A stretch of DNA of 64,000 nucleotides from Methylomonas montana (GTDB taxonomy: Bacteria > Pseudomonadota > Gammaproteobacteria > Methylococcales > Methylomonadaceae). This document shows, one piece after another, positions 52,999 to 62,761 of this stretch; position 1 is the stretch's first letter; every line of letters begins with the position of its first letter. Made by a program: the position numbers and the translations under genes. Under the pieces are notes generated by a model. It was not told the origin of the DNA and ran no database searches. It saw only the letters and a list, made by a program, of their open reading frames with translations. The stretch is from contig NZ_CP129884.1 in assembly GCF_030490285.1 (NCBI RefSeq), forward strand, positions 4,340,001 to 4,404,000, written 5' to 3'.

Positions 52999-55110
52999 AT
53001 GTCTACGCGATTAACCCTGCGCCGCAGATCATTGCGCCTGTTTGACATCGGCGCCGCCGTTCTGTTTTTCGGTGTGTTCGCGCAGCAAACCGAATTGCCG
53101 CAAGCCGCAACAACCGCACTCAGCGAATTGGCCGCGCAGGGCTATCGGATACCTAGCGAAGATGATCCGGTGCGGGTGTTCCCGGCTTTGACCGGCGGCG
53201 ATTTCAGCGGCCATCATGCCGGTGGCTGGCGACCTGGCAGTATTTACCTGCGCCAACATCCACAAGGCGCTCTAAGCGAAACCATCTATCTTCGCCACGA
53301 GTTGTTTCATGAAGTTAGCCATCGCAGCTGCGGCGGCCGTATGCCGGGCTGGGCAGAAGAGGCCGCCGCGATGCATTTCAGCGGCGAGTTGGCCGATCTG
53401 GAACCCAGTGCTTGGCCGAGCGACGCGGAGCTGCAAGGTATGAAAACCCGTATCAGCCACGGCGCCGAACTGGATGCTAACGACAGAAGCTTGTTAGGAC
53501 GCTTGGTGGTCGATGCCGGCTGGCCTAAGGAGCCGTGCTCGCAATCGGCAAAACTCAGCGAGCTGCTGGGAGGGGCGTTTGACCAAGCAGGCGGCCACGC
53601 TTATCTGCTGATGAGCCTATTGTCCGGCCGGATATTGGAACGCGGCGGTGATATCGACAGCCGCCAGCCGCCCGGCTCCTTATTGAAAATCCCCTACGCG
53701 GCAGCCTTGAAGCACGCGAATCCTGAAGTATTAAGCTCGGAATTGGCCGCTAGCGATACCGACAAGCTGGCGCAACGCCACGAATATTTTCAAACCGAGC
53801 GTTATCGATTATTACTGTCGCCGTTCCGGGAACAAAAACTTCCCGTTCAGACTACGCCTGCTGATCGACAAACTTGGCGAACCTATTTGGGCGAACGAAA
53901 CGCCGACGGCGATTTCGCATTGCAATCCAGTTTGCCGGAATTGGCGCTGGCGATGCGTGCGGCCTTGCTTTCCAAGCCCGAATATTTCCGCGGCCTAAGC
54001 CAAAACGGTCTAGCGCCCAGCTCAACCTTATTCGGCCAAAACGCAGCGGATAAAAAACTGCTGCGGCAACTGCAAGCCTTGGCGAAAACCGGCACGGTGT
54101 CGACGAGTGACGGCCAACCCTTGGTCGGCCATCTATTGCTGGCCTGGCCGGCAACGCATCCGGTGTTTCTGGCGATATTTCGCCAGCGTGGCATGAGCGG
54201 CGCGGCGGTGTTGAGTAAAGCCGCGCCCGTTTTAAAAAGCTGGCAACAAAACTATCCGGCGCGCTTTGCTACGGTTCGGGTTAGATTATTGACGCCCACT
54301 GATCCCGCCAGCTGGGAAGCGCGAGCCGATTGTCCGGAACTGGATGGCTCGCTTGGCCGTTTTACGCTTTGCGGGCAATTTCATATTGTGTCTACCGCGC
54401 GCGGCAGCCGTTCCGAGCGTTTGGTCAGCGGCATCTTGCGGCAGACAGCCGGGAATGGGCCAACGGTATTGGAAACCGATGTCGAGACTTATGTCGATAG
54501 CGTATTGGCGGCCGAAGCGCAAAACCTGACCGGCAGCGGCCGCGAAGCGATGCGCGCCGTCATCGCTTGGAACGGTAGCCATGGCAGTCACAGGCACGCC
54601 GATTCGGGATCGTTATGCGATACCACTCACTGTATGGTGTTTCTCGGCGAACTGCCTAGCGATAAGCCGCGCCGTAGCAGCCGTATCGATATTGAGTTAA
54701 TGCAGCTGCTGGACAAATTAGCAGTGGAAACGGGACTGAATTGGTTGCCGTTCGCAAACGGCGGCGATCAACGCTGGCAACGGCAAATTTCGGCCAACGA
54801 GTTGCAGCATATCTTTGCGGAAAATCAGATTCTGGAGATTCGCCGGGAGCGCCGAAAGGATGGCGCATTGTTCATCCGGCTGACTTATCCGGACAACGAG
54901 GAAGCAATTAGTTGCGAAGTGTTCCGTAACACCCTAAAGCTACCGTCCTGTCCCGATACCGTGCAAAACGTCGGAAACCAGGCGTGGGGGTTTCAAGGCA
55001 TCGGTGCCGGACATGGTTTGGGATTGTCCATAGTGCGCGCCCAAGCTTTGGCTGAGGCCGGACGCAGTGCGGAGCAGATTTTGCGGGATGCTTACGGGCA
55101 GAGCCGTTAG
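52999..55110 (+). CDS. Exported DUF2300 protein: gluzincin-like plus SpoIID-like domains
   Basis: A 703-residue protein with an N-terminal hydrophobic segment (IGAAVLFFGVFAQQ). Near residue 100 it has a zinc motif, LRHELFHEVSHRSC, followed by PGWAEEAAAMHFSGEL, a gluzincin-like HExxH...E pattern. The C-terminal half contains VETYVDSVLAAEAQNLTGSG, CDTTHCMVFLGE and GIGAGHGLGLSIVRAQALAE. These resemble the SpoIID/LytB lytic transglycosylase domain. E. coli YfaQ is a DUF2300 relative. It may act on peptidoglycan or as an envelope factor; the two-domain reading is inference from motifs. Confidence 0.75.
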   Translation: MSTRLTLRRRSLRLFDIGAAVLFFGVFAQQTELPQAATTALSELAAQGYRIPSEDDPVRVFPALTGGDFSGHHAGGWRPGSIYLRQHPQGALSETIYLRHELFHEVSHRSCGGRMPGWAEEAAAMHFSGELADLEPSAWPSDAELQGMKTRISHGAELDANDRSLLGRLVVDAGWPKEPCSQSAKLSELLGGAFDQAGGHAYLLMSLLSGRILERGGDIDSRQPPGSLLKIPYAAALKHANPEVLSSELAASDTDKLAQRHEYFQTERYRLLLSPFREQKLPVQTTPADRQTWRTYLGERNADGDFALQSSLPELALAMRAALLSKPEYFRGLSQNGLAPSSTLFGQNAADKKLLRQLQALAKTGTVSTSDGQPLVGHLLLAWPATHPVFLAIFRQRGMSGAAVLSKAAPVLKSWQQNYPARFATVRVRLLTPTDPASWEARADCPELDGSLGRFTLCGQFHIVSTARGSRSERLVSGILRQTAGNGPTVLETDVETYVDSVLAAEAQNLTGSGREAMRAVIAWNGSHGSHRHADSGSLCDTTHCMVFLGELPSDKPRRSSRIDIELMQLLDKLAVETGLNWLPFANGGDQRWQRQISANELQHIFAENQILEIRRERRKDGALFIRLTYPDNEEAISCEVFRNTLKLPSCPDTVQNVGNQAWGFQGIGAGHGLGLSIVRAQALAEAGRSAEQILRDAYGQSR

Positions 55111-55158
55111 GTCAAGCATTTAAGCTAGGCCCAACGGCTTTGTATGGCTGGGTATGGA

Positions 55159-56796
<1,638 letters not shown>

Positions 56797-56865
56797 CTAC
56801 CCTTTGTAATACCACGTTTGGAAAGGGTTAAATTACACCAAAACTTTGATTATTTACAGATTGCG

Positions 56866-57420
56866 ATGCTAAAGAAAAAATTATTAGGTGTTTTGATTGT
56901 GATGGGCTGTGCTGTATCGGCGCGTAGCGTTGCCGGTGAAGACGTTTGGTTGTTAGTCGATACGCAAACGCAGAGCATGGAAGTCCGAAAAGGTGGCAAG
57001 ACCGTCGCCGTATTAGAAAACATTGCTATCGGCCGTAATGGCGCCGGCGAGAAAAATCATCGCGGCGACGACATCACACCGTTAGGCAACTATCGAATTG
57101 GTTGGATTAACGAGAGAAGTGCTTTTCGGAAGTTCTTCGGATTGACTTATCCCAACGTCGATAACGCGGACAATGCCTTGAAGAAAGGCAAAATCGATCT
57201 CGATACTTACGAGGCGATTGCCAGAGCGCATTCCTCTGGACAAATTCCACCGCAAAATACCGATCTCGGTGGGCAAATCGGTATTCATGGTTTGGGCAGC
57301 GGTAGTCTGTCCATCCACAGATCCATGAATTGGACACATGGATGTATCGCGTTGACTAACGATCAAATCGATCAGTTAAGCCAATGGGTAGAAAAAGGGA
57401 CACTCGTAACAGTGAAATAA
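56866..57420 (+). CDS. Small exported L,D-transpeptidase (YkuD)
   Basis: A 184-residue protein with a signal peptide (LLGVLIVMGCAVSARSVA). The YkuD domain is visible from WLLVDTQTQSMEVRKGGKTV. The catalytic block is HGLGSGSLSIHRSMNWTHGC followed by IALTN (His and Cys in THGC). It should form 3-3 crosslinks or attach proteins to peptidoglycan. ATG 56866 starts a clean signal peptide; the upstream open frame is antisense to pgm. The next gene encodes a Lys-terminated lipoprotein, a potential substrate. Confidence 0.88.
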   Translation: MLKKKLLGVLIVMGCAVSARSVAGEDVWLLVDTQTQSMEVRKGGKTVAVLENIAIGRNGAGEKNHRGDDITPLGNYRIGWINERSAFRKFFGLTYPNVDNADNALKKGKIDLDTYEAIARAHSSGQIPPQNTDLGGQIGIHGLGSGSLSIHRSMNWTHGCIALTNDQIDQLSQWVEKGTLVTVK

Positions 57421-57426
57421 TGTTGG

Positions 57427-57432
57427 TATAAT
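57427..57432 (+). promoter_or_regulatory. Candidate -10 box for the lipoprotein gene
   Basis: TATAAT sits in TTGGTATAATCCAA about 75 bases before the lipoprotein ATG. No good -35 hexamer lies 16-18 bases upstream, so the assignment is tentative. The high-expression codon use of the gene argues for a strong promoter in this short gap. Confidence 0.35.
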
Positions 57433-57504
57433 CCAAAAAAATGTTGGACAATTACCACCGTTTTTCATTTTTTATTTTTTGAAACCACAATCAAGGGGAA
57501 AACC

Positions 57505-57783
57505 ATGATGAGAGCTATTAAATTATCAGCAGTTGTTGCAATTGCAGCTTTGGCAACCGGTTGCGCAAGCACTTCAGACCTGGAAGCTTTGGACGCAAGA
57601 GTAGGCACTTTGGAAGGTAAAGTTGCTACTGCATCTGCTGACGCTGCTTCTGCTAAAGCTGCTGCTGCTGAAGCTGCTGCTAAAGCTGCTGCTGCTGAAG
57701 CTGCTGCAAACCGTGCTGCCCAATATGCTCAAGATACCAACAGCAAATTGGACCGTATGTTCAAAAAATCACAACATAAATAA
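57505..57783 (+). CDS. Braun-type alanine-zipper lipoprotein
   Basis: A 92-residue outer-membrane lipoprotein. Signal peptide LSAVVAIAALATGC with lipobox ATGC; the mature part begins CASTSDLEALDARVGTLEGK and continues as an Ala-rich coiled coil (ASADAASAKAAAAEAAAKAA) with heptad spacing, ending FKKSQHK. The terminal Lys is the residue used in Lpp for linkage to peptidoglycan. GGGGAA precedes the ATG. Codon use is strikingly GCT/GCA/GAA-biased against GC-rich neighbours, a sign of very high expression. It lies between two L,D-transpeptidase genes. Confidence 0.88.
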   Translation: MMRAIKLSAVVAIAALATGCASTSDLEALDARVGTLEGKVATASADAASAKAAAAEAAAKAAAAEAAANRAAQYAQDTNSKLDRMFKKSQHK

Positions 57784-57806
57784 GCATTACTGCTGTTGTT
57801 GATTTT

Positions 57807-57842
57807 AAAAAGCCCGTGAGCCGAAAGGCCACGGGCTTTTTT
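57807..57842 (+). terminator. Bidirectional terminator after lipoprotein gene
   Basis: AAAAGCCCGTG and CACGGGCTTTT form a strong stem with inner GCC/GGC pairs and a GAAA tetraloop, followed by a T-run. The A-run on the left lets it serve the convergent L,D-transpeptidase gene as well. Confidence 0.92.
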
Positions 57843-57849
57843 ATTGCCG

Positions 57850-58809
57850 CTAGTTTGGAACTGCCTGGCTTTGCACGACAGGCGGCGTTTGAGCTGGACG
57901 CTCGTAAATCGCCACGGGAATACCGGTGGCTTTTTCGACCGCCGCTTTCAACACCGCCCCTTTAATCACCGGCATTTGTCCGCCATTGGCCTGCTCGATC
58001 AAGCTCAGCGCCGAATGCAAGCGCTGCTCATAGGTAGCCGGCGTTTCTTCCATTTCCGGATAAACTTCCATATACAGCGTGTCGTGATACCAGCCAACCT
58101 TAATGGATTGATTGACGATATTGACCTGTGTGCCGACTTTAACCATCGGGAAAAACTGCTCGATATCGGCCGGATACATCCGAATGCAGCCGTGACTGAC
58201 TCGCATGCCAACACCATTGGTTTTGTTGGTACTGTGAATCAGATAACCCGGGATACCGAGTTTAAACGCAAACAAACCCAGCGGATTATCGGGACCTGGC
58301 CGATAATAAGGCTCCAATACATCGCCCTCGGCCAAATGCTCGGCGATGATCGACTTCGGCGGGGTCCACGAAGGATTTTCGGTTTTAGCGGCCACATGGG
58401 TTTTACCTAGCGGCGTTTTCCAGTTGTCTTCCCGGCCGATACCGATCGCATAGGTTACGACCCTGCTAGGGTCGGGAAAATAATAAATACGCATTTCCGG
58501 CAAGTTGATCACGATGCCTTGGCGTGGAGCATTGGGCAGTAAAAAGCTGCTCGGGATTCTGACCTGCGTACCTTCGCGTGGCAACCAACGATCAACAAAA
58601 GGGTTAGCCAATACAATTTCGTCCTGCCCCAGTCTAAAGTTCACCGCAATATCGATCAGCGTATCTTCCTGTTTGGCGGCTACATATTTAACCTCGTGAG
58701 GCGGATTGCCGATCAGGCTATCGCCTGGCCGATCCGGCGGCGCCAACGTCAGCGCCGATACCGAGGTGCTGGCACTCAGTAACAGACTGGATAACAATCG
58801 GGTTTTCAT
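57850..58809 (-). CDS. ErfK/YbiS-type L,D-transpeptidase with LysM-like N-terminus
   Basis: A 319-residue periplasmic enzyme. Signal peptide (LLSSLLLSASTSVSALT), then a LysM-like module (KQEDTLIDIAVNFRLGQDEI; ANPFVDRWLPREGTQVRIP) and the YkuD catalytic domain (YAIGIGREDNWKTPLGKTHV; HSTNKTNGVGMRVSHGCIRM). This architecture is that of the Lpp-anchoring enzymes ErfK, YbiS and YcfS. Its gene is convergent to the lipoprotein gene, which supports such a role. Its ATG overlaps the rdgC stop (TGATG), so translation is coupled. Confidence 0.93.
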   Translation of the reverse strand: MKTRLLSSLLLSASTSVSALTLAPPDRPGDSLIGNPPHEVKYVAAKQEDTLIDIAVNFRLGQDEIVLANPFVDRWLPREGTQVRIPSSFLLPNAPRQGIVINLPEMRIYYFPDPSRVVTYAIGIGREDNWKTPLGKTHVAAKTENPSWTPPKSIIAEHLAEGDVLEPYYRPGPDNPLGLFAFKLGIPGYLIHSTNKTNGVGMRVSHGCIRMYPADIEQFFPMVKVGTQVNIVNQSIKVGWYHDTLYMEVYPEMEETPATYEQRLHSALSLIEQANGGQMPVIKGAVLKAAVEKATGIPVAIYERPAQTPPVVQSQAVPN

Positions 58810-59717
58810 CAGGCATCACCTTCGGCAGTAAATAATTCAAGCAGACGCGGCAAAAACTGAGCAAGTTCCGCGGTCATAATAGAAAAATCGGCGTCGAACT
58901 GTTCGGTTTCGTCGAATGCTTCGATGTCGGCGGATTGTTCCTGAATGAGATCGAGAAACTTCAGACGCTTGACAGCCAGGCTCTCGTCGAGCACAAACGA
59001 GATACGTTCGGCCCAGCTCATCGCCAATTTAATGACTTGTTTGCCGCTATCCAGATGATTTTTAATTTCCGGCAAAGCCAAGTCGTGACGCTTGCATCGA
59101 ATAATCGCACCTTCTTCTTCCGGCGAGCGCAGCTCGCACTCGTCTTCGATCAGGATGTCTTTGGGCGAGGTATTGTCGATCAGCCATTGCGTCATCACGC
59201 TAGCCGGTTTGGCGGTGGCTGTCAGCGGTACGACCGGCAGCGAACCCAAGCACTTACGCAATTGGCTCAGCAAGTCTTCGGCTTTTTTGGCCGACGCCGC
59301 ATCCACCACTAGCCAACCGCCCTGGCTGTCGATATAGGCATAGGTTTTACGCGAAAACGAAAACGCCCGCGGCAACAGTTCGAATATCAATTCATCCTTG
59401 ATGCGACTGCGTTCCTTAGCCGGCAATTTGCGGGCTTCGCGCTCTTCGATTTCGCTGATTCGCTCTTGCAGCATCTCGTTGATCACCGAAGCAGGCACGA
59501 CTTTCTCTTCTTTTTTACCGCACAGCATCAGGAAACCGTTATTGGCATGAACCAACGCATCCGAAGCCCTGCCTAGCGGCGAAGTCCAACCGAAACTGAA
59601 TTCGTCTTGACTTCCGCAAGGGCGAAACGGCTGCTGTTGCAGTTTTTGCTCCAAACCATCGGCGGTCAGGGTGAACGGCTCGGAAAAGCGATAGACGGCA
59701 AGATTTTTAAACCACAT
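58809..59717 (-). CDS. rdgC: Recombination-associated protein RdgC
   Basis: A 302-residue nucleoid-associated protein that forms a ring on double-stranded DNA and restrains RecA. Seen: N-terminal MWFKNLAVYRFSEPFTLTA, PFRPCGSQDEFSFGWTSPLG, RKLPAKERSRIKDELIFELL, PRAFSFSRKTYAYIDSQGGW and VMTQWLIDNTSPKDILIEDE. The length is typical. It heads a two-gene minus-strand operon with an L,D-transpeptidase; the large AT-rich gap upstream carries its promoter. Confidence 0.96.
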   Translation of the reverse strand: MWFKNLAVYRFSEPFTLTADGLEQKLQQQPFRPCGSQDEFSFGWTSPLGRASDALVHANNGFLMLCGKKEEKVVPASVINEMLQERISEIEEREARKLPAKERSRIKDELIFELLPRAFSFSRKTYAYIDSQGGWLVVDAASAKKAEDLLSQLRKCLGSLPVVPLTATAKPASVMTQWLIDNTSPKDILIEDECELRSPEEEGAIIRCKRHDLALPEIKNHLDSGKQVIKLAMSWAERISFVLDESLAVKRLKFLDLIQEQSADIEAFDETEQFDADFSIMTAELAQFLPRLLELFTAEGDA

Positions 59718-60209
59718 GAAACGACTCTTTTTAAAAACCGCCTATTATCGCAAATTTGTTGACCCCGTAGAACCTGCTCCATGCAGAGCTTCGTTAAAAA
59801 GCCGGTTTAACCGCAAATTTGTTCTGAGGCAAAACAGGTTATGCACAATAAAAAAGTTGAGGAAAATTTATAAAAACCCTTGACACAATAACTTATTGAA
59901 AAGAAAGGGATTAATATAAGTCATTGTTTTATAAAAAATAATCAGTCTGATTAAATCTTATACAATTTAAGCCGAAGCCAGTATTACCGGGGAATGACAG
60001 CGACTTTCGACATTTAATCCACAAAGTTATCCACAGCTTCTGTGGTTAACTGGTTTTTTTCCAGTCACAATAAACGCTTAGCGATCAATGCCGAGAAAAA
60101 CTTTTAAATTGTCGCAATAAGCAATGCCTTGTTGGTCGGCAAGGTTTGTTAAAATGCCGCATGGCCGCTTCGGCGACCACCACCTCACTCACAACAAAGC
60201 GGGCCAATC
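59718..60209. other. AT-rich gap with DnaA-box matches
   Basis: A 490-base gap without a gene. Perfect matches to TTATNCACA occur at 59839-59847 (TTATGCACA) and 60027-60035 (TTATCCACA), and a one-mismatch inverted box (TGTGGTTAA) at 60041-60049. Between them lies a long AT-rich stretch (59870-59970). This composition is like an origin region or a DnaA-regulated promoter. One GATC is present at about 60081. rdgC and the small membrane gene point away from it on both sides. Confidence 0.5.
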
Positions 60210-60392
60210 ATGCTGTCAACCTGGGAAAACCTGATACTCGGCGCCCTGGCGCTGCTGCTTTTGTTCTGGATGCAGCCCGGCATTAAAGCCGCACTAGCAC
60301 GTAGCAAACAAACACCGTCCGATTGGCCCAGCGTCATCGTGCCTATTTTGATGGTCGTGATGTTCGTGCTTTTTTTAATAGCAATGGTTTGA
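60210..60392 (+). CDS. Small two-helix membrane protein (60 aa)
   Basis: Two hydrophobic helices (LILGALALLLLFWMQPG and VIVPILMVVMFVLFLIAMV) joined by a basic, Pro-containing loop (ALARSKQTPSDWPS). It starts with ATG after GGGCCAATC, and the darP start follows one base after its stop, so the two are co-translated. No family recognised; conserved linkage with darP would be worth testing. Confidence 0.65.
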   Translation: MLSTWENLILGALALLLLFWMQPGIKAALARSKQTPSDWPSVIVPILMVVMFVLFLIAMV

Positions 60393-60393
60393 C

Positions 60394-61035
60394 ATGAAAG
60401 AAGAAGACTACCAAGACGAATACGAAGAAGAAGATTATTACGACGAAACCGAAGGCGAAGAGGGCGAAACCGAGGGTGAGGAAGTCGAGTATTACGCGAT
60501 ACGCCCCAACAAAACCCGTATTAAAAAAGAAATTGCCGCGATTTTTGCGATAGCTGAGGAAATTTGCAGCTTATCACCCGCCCATATCGCCGAATTCGAA
60601 TTACCGGAAAATATAGAGCAAGCACTGCGTGACGCCGGCAAAATGGGCCAAAATTCCGCCAGGAAGCGCTTGTTGAAATACATCACCGCCCAACTCAGAA
60701 AGCTGGATACCGAAGCTATCCAGGAAAAATTGGCGCGGATGAAAAACCGCAGTGCTCATGCGGTCAGAGAACATCATCAGGCGGAACGCTGGCGCGATCT
60801 ATTATTGGCCGACAGCGGCAATGCACAACTAACGCAACTGATCGAAGAATATCCGGCCGCAGACAGTCAGCATGTCCGCCAATTGCAACGCAACGCGCAA
60901 AAAGAAGCCAAGGAAGCCAAGCCGCCGAAGTCAGCGCGCTTGCTATACAAATATCTGAAAGAGCTGATTGCCGATGCAGCCGGCTTGCCTCAAATTGAGG
61001 AAGACGAGCGGAACGATGAGGGCGCAGACGATTAA
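60394..61035 (+). CDS. darP: Ribosome-biogenesis factor DarP (YjgA)
   Basis: A 213-residue protein. It begins with a very acidic stretch (about residues 3-33, Asp/Glu/Tyr) longer than in E. coli, then the DUF615 body: RPNKTRIKKEIAAIFAIAEE, MGQNSARKRLLKYITAQLRK, ERWRDLLLADSGNAQLTQLI, VRQLQRNAQKEAKEAKPPKS. In E. coli DarP binds the maturing 50S subunit. The 3' end overlaps convergent mtgA by 4 bases. Confidence 0.92.
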   Translation: MKEEDYQDEYEEEDYYDETEGEEGETEGEEVEYYAIRPNKTRIKKEIAAIFAIAEEICSLSPAHIAEFELPENIEQALRDAGKMGQNSARKRLLKYITAQLRKLDTEAIQEKLARMKNRSAHAVREHHQAERWRDLLLADSGNAQLTQLIEEYPAADSQHVRQLQRNAQKEAKEAKPPKSARLLYKYLKELIADAAGLPQIEEDERNDEGADD

Positions 61036-61772
61036 TCCCCCAGTGCCCGCATCTGCCCCAAAATCCAGCTCTGGCGCTTATGCAAATAGGCGCTGGGTTG
61101 ATTAGCTTTCAACAATATCGGGTTCGGTAAGGTAGCGGCCAACAGCGCCGCCTGACTGGCTGACAATTGCCGGGCGGAAATACCGAAATAGCGGCGACTG
61201 GCCGCCTCTATACCAAATAAATGATCGCCGAATTCGGCGATATTCAGATACATTTCCAGAATACGCTGCTTGCTCCATAGGGTCTCGATCAGCAGCGTAA
61301 ACCAGATTTCCAGAGCCTTGCGGCCGAAATTTTTAGCCGGACTCAAAAACAGATTCTTCGCCACCTGCTGGCTAATCGTGCTGGCGCCGCGCAGTTTGCC
61401 GCCGCGCAGATACTGACGAAAAGCCTTGCCGATCGCATCGACATCGAAGCCGTTGTGTTGATAAAACAATTGATCTTCGGAAGCGATCACTGCGGCAAAG
61501 GCATGCGGCGAAATATGTTGGCGGCTAACCCAGCGTTGCTCGACACCCCGATAGCTCTTACCCTCGACCAGATCGTCGATATGCTGATGCAGCATGAAAG
61601 CCGAAGTCGGCGTCGGCATAAATCGCAATACTCCAACCAATAGCAACGAACTAAGCACAAAAAACAACACGGCATACGTCAGGCCACGTTTAAAGACGTG
61701 CGGCAATGAAATGCCGGATTTAGATCTGAGCGATAATTGGCGATAGCGAGCCGGATGACGAGAGTGCTTCAA
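61032..61772 (-). CDS. mtgA: Monofunctional peptidoglycan glycosyltransferase MtgA
   Basis: A 246-residue GT51 enzyme that polymerises lipid II. N-terminal membrane helix (GLTYAVLFFVLSSLLLVGVL), then the GT51 motifs: ASEDQLFYQHNGFD (catalytic Glu), GGKLRGASTISQQVAKNLFL, KQRILEMYLNIAEFGDHLFG, and GIEAASRRYFG. Length and layout match the family, with no transpeptidase domain. It is convergent with darP, and its upstream gap contains the sigma-54 promoter directed the other way. Confidence 0.95.
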   Translation of the reverse strand: MKHSRHPARYRQLSLRSKSGISLPHVFKRGLTYAVLFFVLSSLLLVGVLRFMPTPTSAFMLHQHIDDLVEGKSYRGVEQRWVSRQHISPHAFAAVIASEDQLFYQHNGFDVDAIGKAFRQYLRGGKLRGASTISQQVAKNLFLSPAKNFGRKALEIWFTLLIETLWSKQRILEMYLNIAEFGDHLFGIEAASRRYFGISARQLSASQAALLAATLPNPILLKANQPSAYLHKRQSWILGQMRALGD

Positions 61773-61951
61773 GGTCGATAAAGGCGTTGTGAAATGTGGC
61801 TATTATCCTCGATTCGATCGGACCTTTACCAATTACCTGGGTATGCGGCATATAACTCAAAACATCCGTTAGATTAATTTAATTAACATAGTTTAATAAA
61901 GTCCTGCCATTCCCCTCTTGCCTATCCCTTGAATTGCCTACCTTAAATGCA
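61773..61951. other. AT-rich upstream region of the sigma-54 promoter
   Basis: No gene. The stretch around 61860-61905 is strongly AT-rich (GTTAGATTAATTTAATTAAC), as expected of an IHF-bent linker between an activator site and a sigma-54 promoter. It also holds the upstream region of mtgA. No specific activator site was identified by eye. Confidence 0.4.
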
Positions 61952-61968
61952 TTGGCACGCCTATTGCT
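61952..61968 (+). promoter_or_regulatory. Sigma-54 (RpoN) -24/-12 promoter
   Basis: TTGGCACG-CCTA-TTGCT matches the sigma-54 consensus TTGGCACG-N4-TTGCW at every position, with the required 10-base spacing between GG (61954-61955) and GC (61966-61967). It points right, away from mtgA and towards a region without a convincing gene. Transcription should start near 61979. Confidence 0.85.
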
Positions 61969-61978
61969 ATAATATGGC

Positions 61979-62445
61979 CGGCATCAAGGATGTTAAGTTC
62001 TCTCCCCCGTGAACATGGAAAACAATGAGGCCAGGGAATACCTGGATAAAAGCGCGCACAAAACGCTTTTATCCAGGCAGGGATGATTTATCGCAATTCG
62101 CTATTTTCCCCGCGACGTTTCGGTCTCGCTACTCACGACCAGTTTATCGCCTGCCATCCCCAAAACCGCGGAAGATATCGCCCAAGCGCACCCCCTTCAA
62201 TAAAAGCGCACGCCCCCTGCCGCGTCAGATTATCAATAGATTTTGCGCAGAGATGCCCTCAAGGTCTATTTCAAGTAAACCAGGGAAATTCTAATCTGAA
62301 GGGTAATTGGTTTAAGCAAGCGCTATCGCTTGAATTGATGCGCGGGTAGCAACTAACGTTGCCTAAAGGAGGAGAGTTGAACCAACGCGATCTTCATAAA
62401 GAAAACGTTGGCTCAATGCGTCTGTTGGGAGCAGACTTTATTTTT
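61979..62445 (+). ncRNA. Candidate sigma-54-driven non-coding RNA
   Basis: About 465 bases between a near-ideal sigma-54 promoter and a terminator. The segment has strong RNA-like structure: a perfect 14-bp stem CCTGGATAAAAGCG/CGCTTTTATCCAGG (62041-62077), GCAAC/GTTGC (62349-62362), CCAACG/CGTTGG (62382-62411) and the terminator stem. An exposed AAAGGAGGAG lies between the second and third. The only frames on this strand are short and poorly supported, and the next gene, fdxA, is convergent. It does not resemble 6S RNA, tmRNA, RNase P RNA or SRP RNA. Assignment rests on promoter, structure and terminator, not on homology. Confidence 0.55.
62420..62445 (+). terminator. Terminator of the candidate ncRNA
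   Basis: GTCTG/CAGAC stem with a 7-base loop, followed by TTTATTTTT. The T-run overlaps the last codons of convergent fdxA. Confidence 0.65.
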
Positions 62446-62761
62446 CCAATAACGCAAATTTTCCTGACTTGCCGTTCCATTCATCGGCATCCGGCAGCGC
62501 GTCTTTCACTTCGGTGATGATAGGCCATTGTTTTGCCAGTTCCGCGTTCAGCGCCGCGAAGTGTTCTTGACCTTCGGGCAATTCGTCTTCGGCGTGGATA
62601 GCGTTAGCAGGGCATTCGGGTTCGCACAGAGTGCAATCGATACATTCGTCGGGGTCTATAACCAGAAAATTTGGACCTTCATGAAAGCAATCGACTGGGC
62701 AAACGTCAACACAGTCGGTAAATTTGCATTTGATGCAGTTTTCGGTGATTACAAAAGCCAT
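62438..62761 (-). CDS. fdxA: FdxA-type seven-iron ferredoxin
   Basis: A 107-residue electron carrier with one [3Fe-4S] and one [4Fe-4S] cluster. Seen: N-terminal [18 protein letters not shown] and a second motif [12 protein letters not shown], spaced as in the Azotobacter-type 7Fe ferredoxin, followed by the usual C-terminal tail ([20 protein letters not shown]). Cytoplasmic. It lies downstream of the EF-G gene on the same strand with a 150-base gap and probably has its own promoter there. Confidence 0.96.
   Translation of the reverse strand: MAFVITENCIKCKFTDCVDVCPVDCFHEGPNFLVIDPDECIDCTLCEPECPANAIHAEDELPEGQEHFAALNAELAKQWPIITEVKDALPDADEWNGKSGKFALLEK

Noticed and set aside
61968-61973. TATAAT as a sigma-70 -10 box
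   Set aside because: No matching -35 at 16-18 bases, and it overlaps the downstream edge of a complete sigma-54 element that explains the region better.
61979-62445. 6S RNA, tmRNA, RNase P RNA or SRP RNA
   Set aside because: None of the conserved landmarks of these RNAs (for example the tmRNA alanyl acceptor end or RNase P P4 motifs) is visible.
62377-62514. TTG-initiated frame with an excellent AAGGAGG upstream (MNQRDLHKENVGSM...)
   Set aside because: It would cross the terminator at 62420-62445 and run antisense into fdxA; the purine-rich stretch is better read as an exposed RNA element, although a leader peptide cannot be fully excluded.
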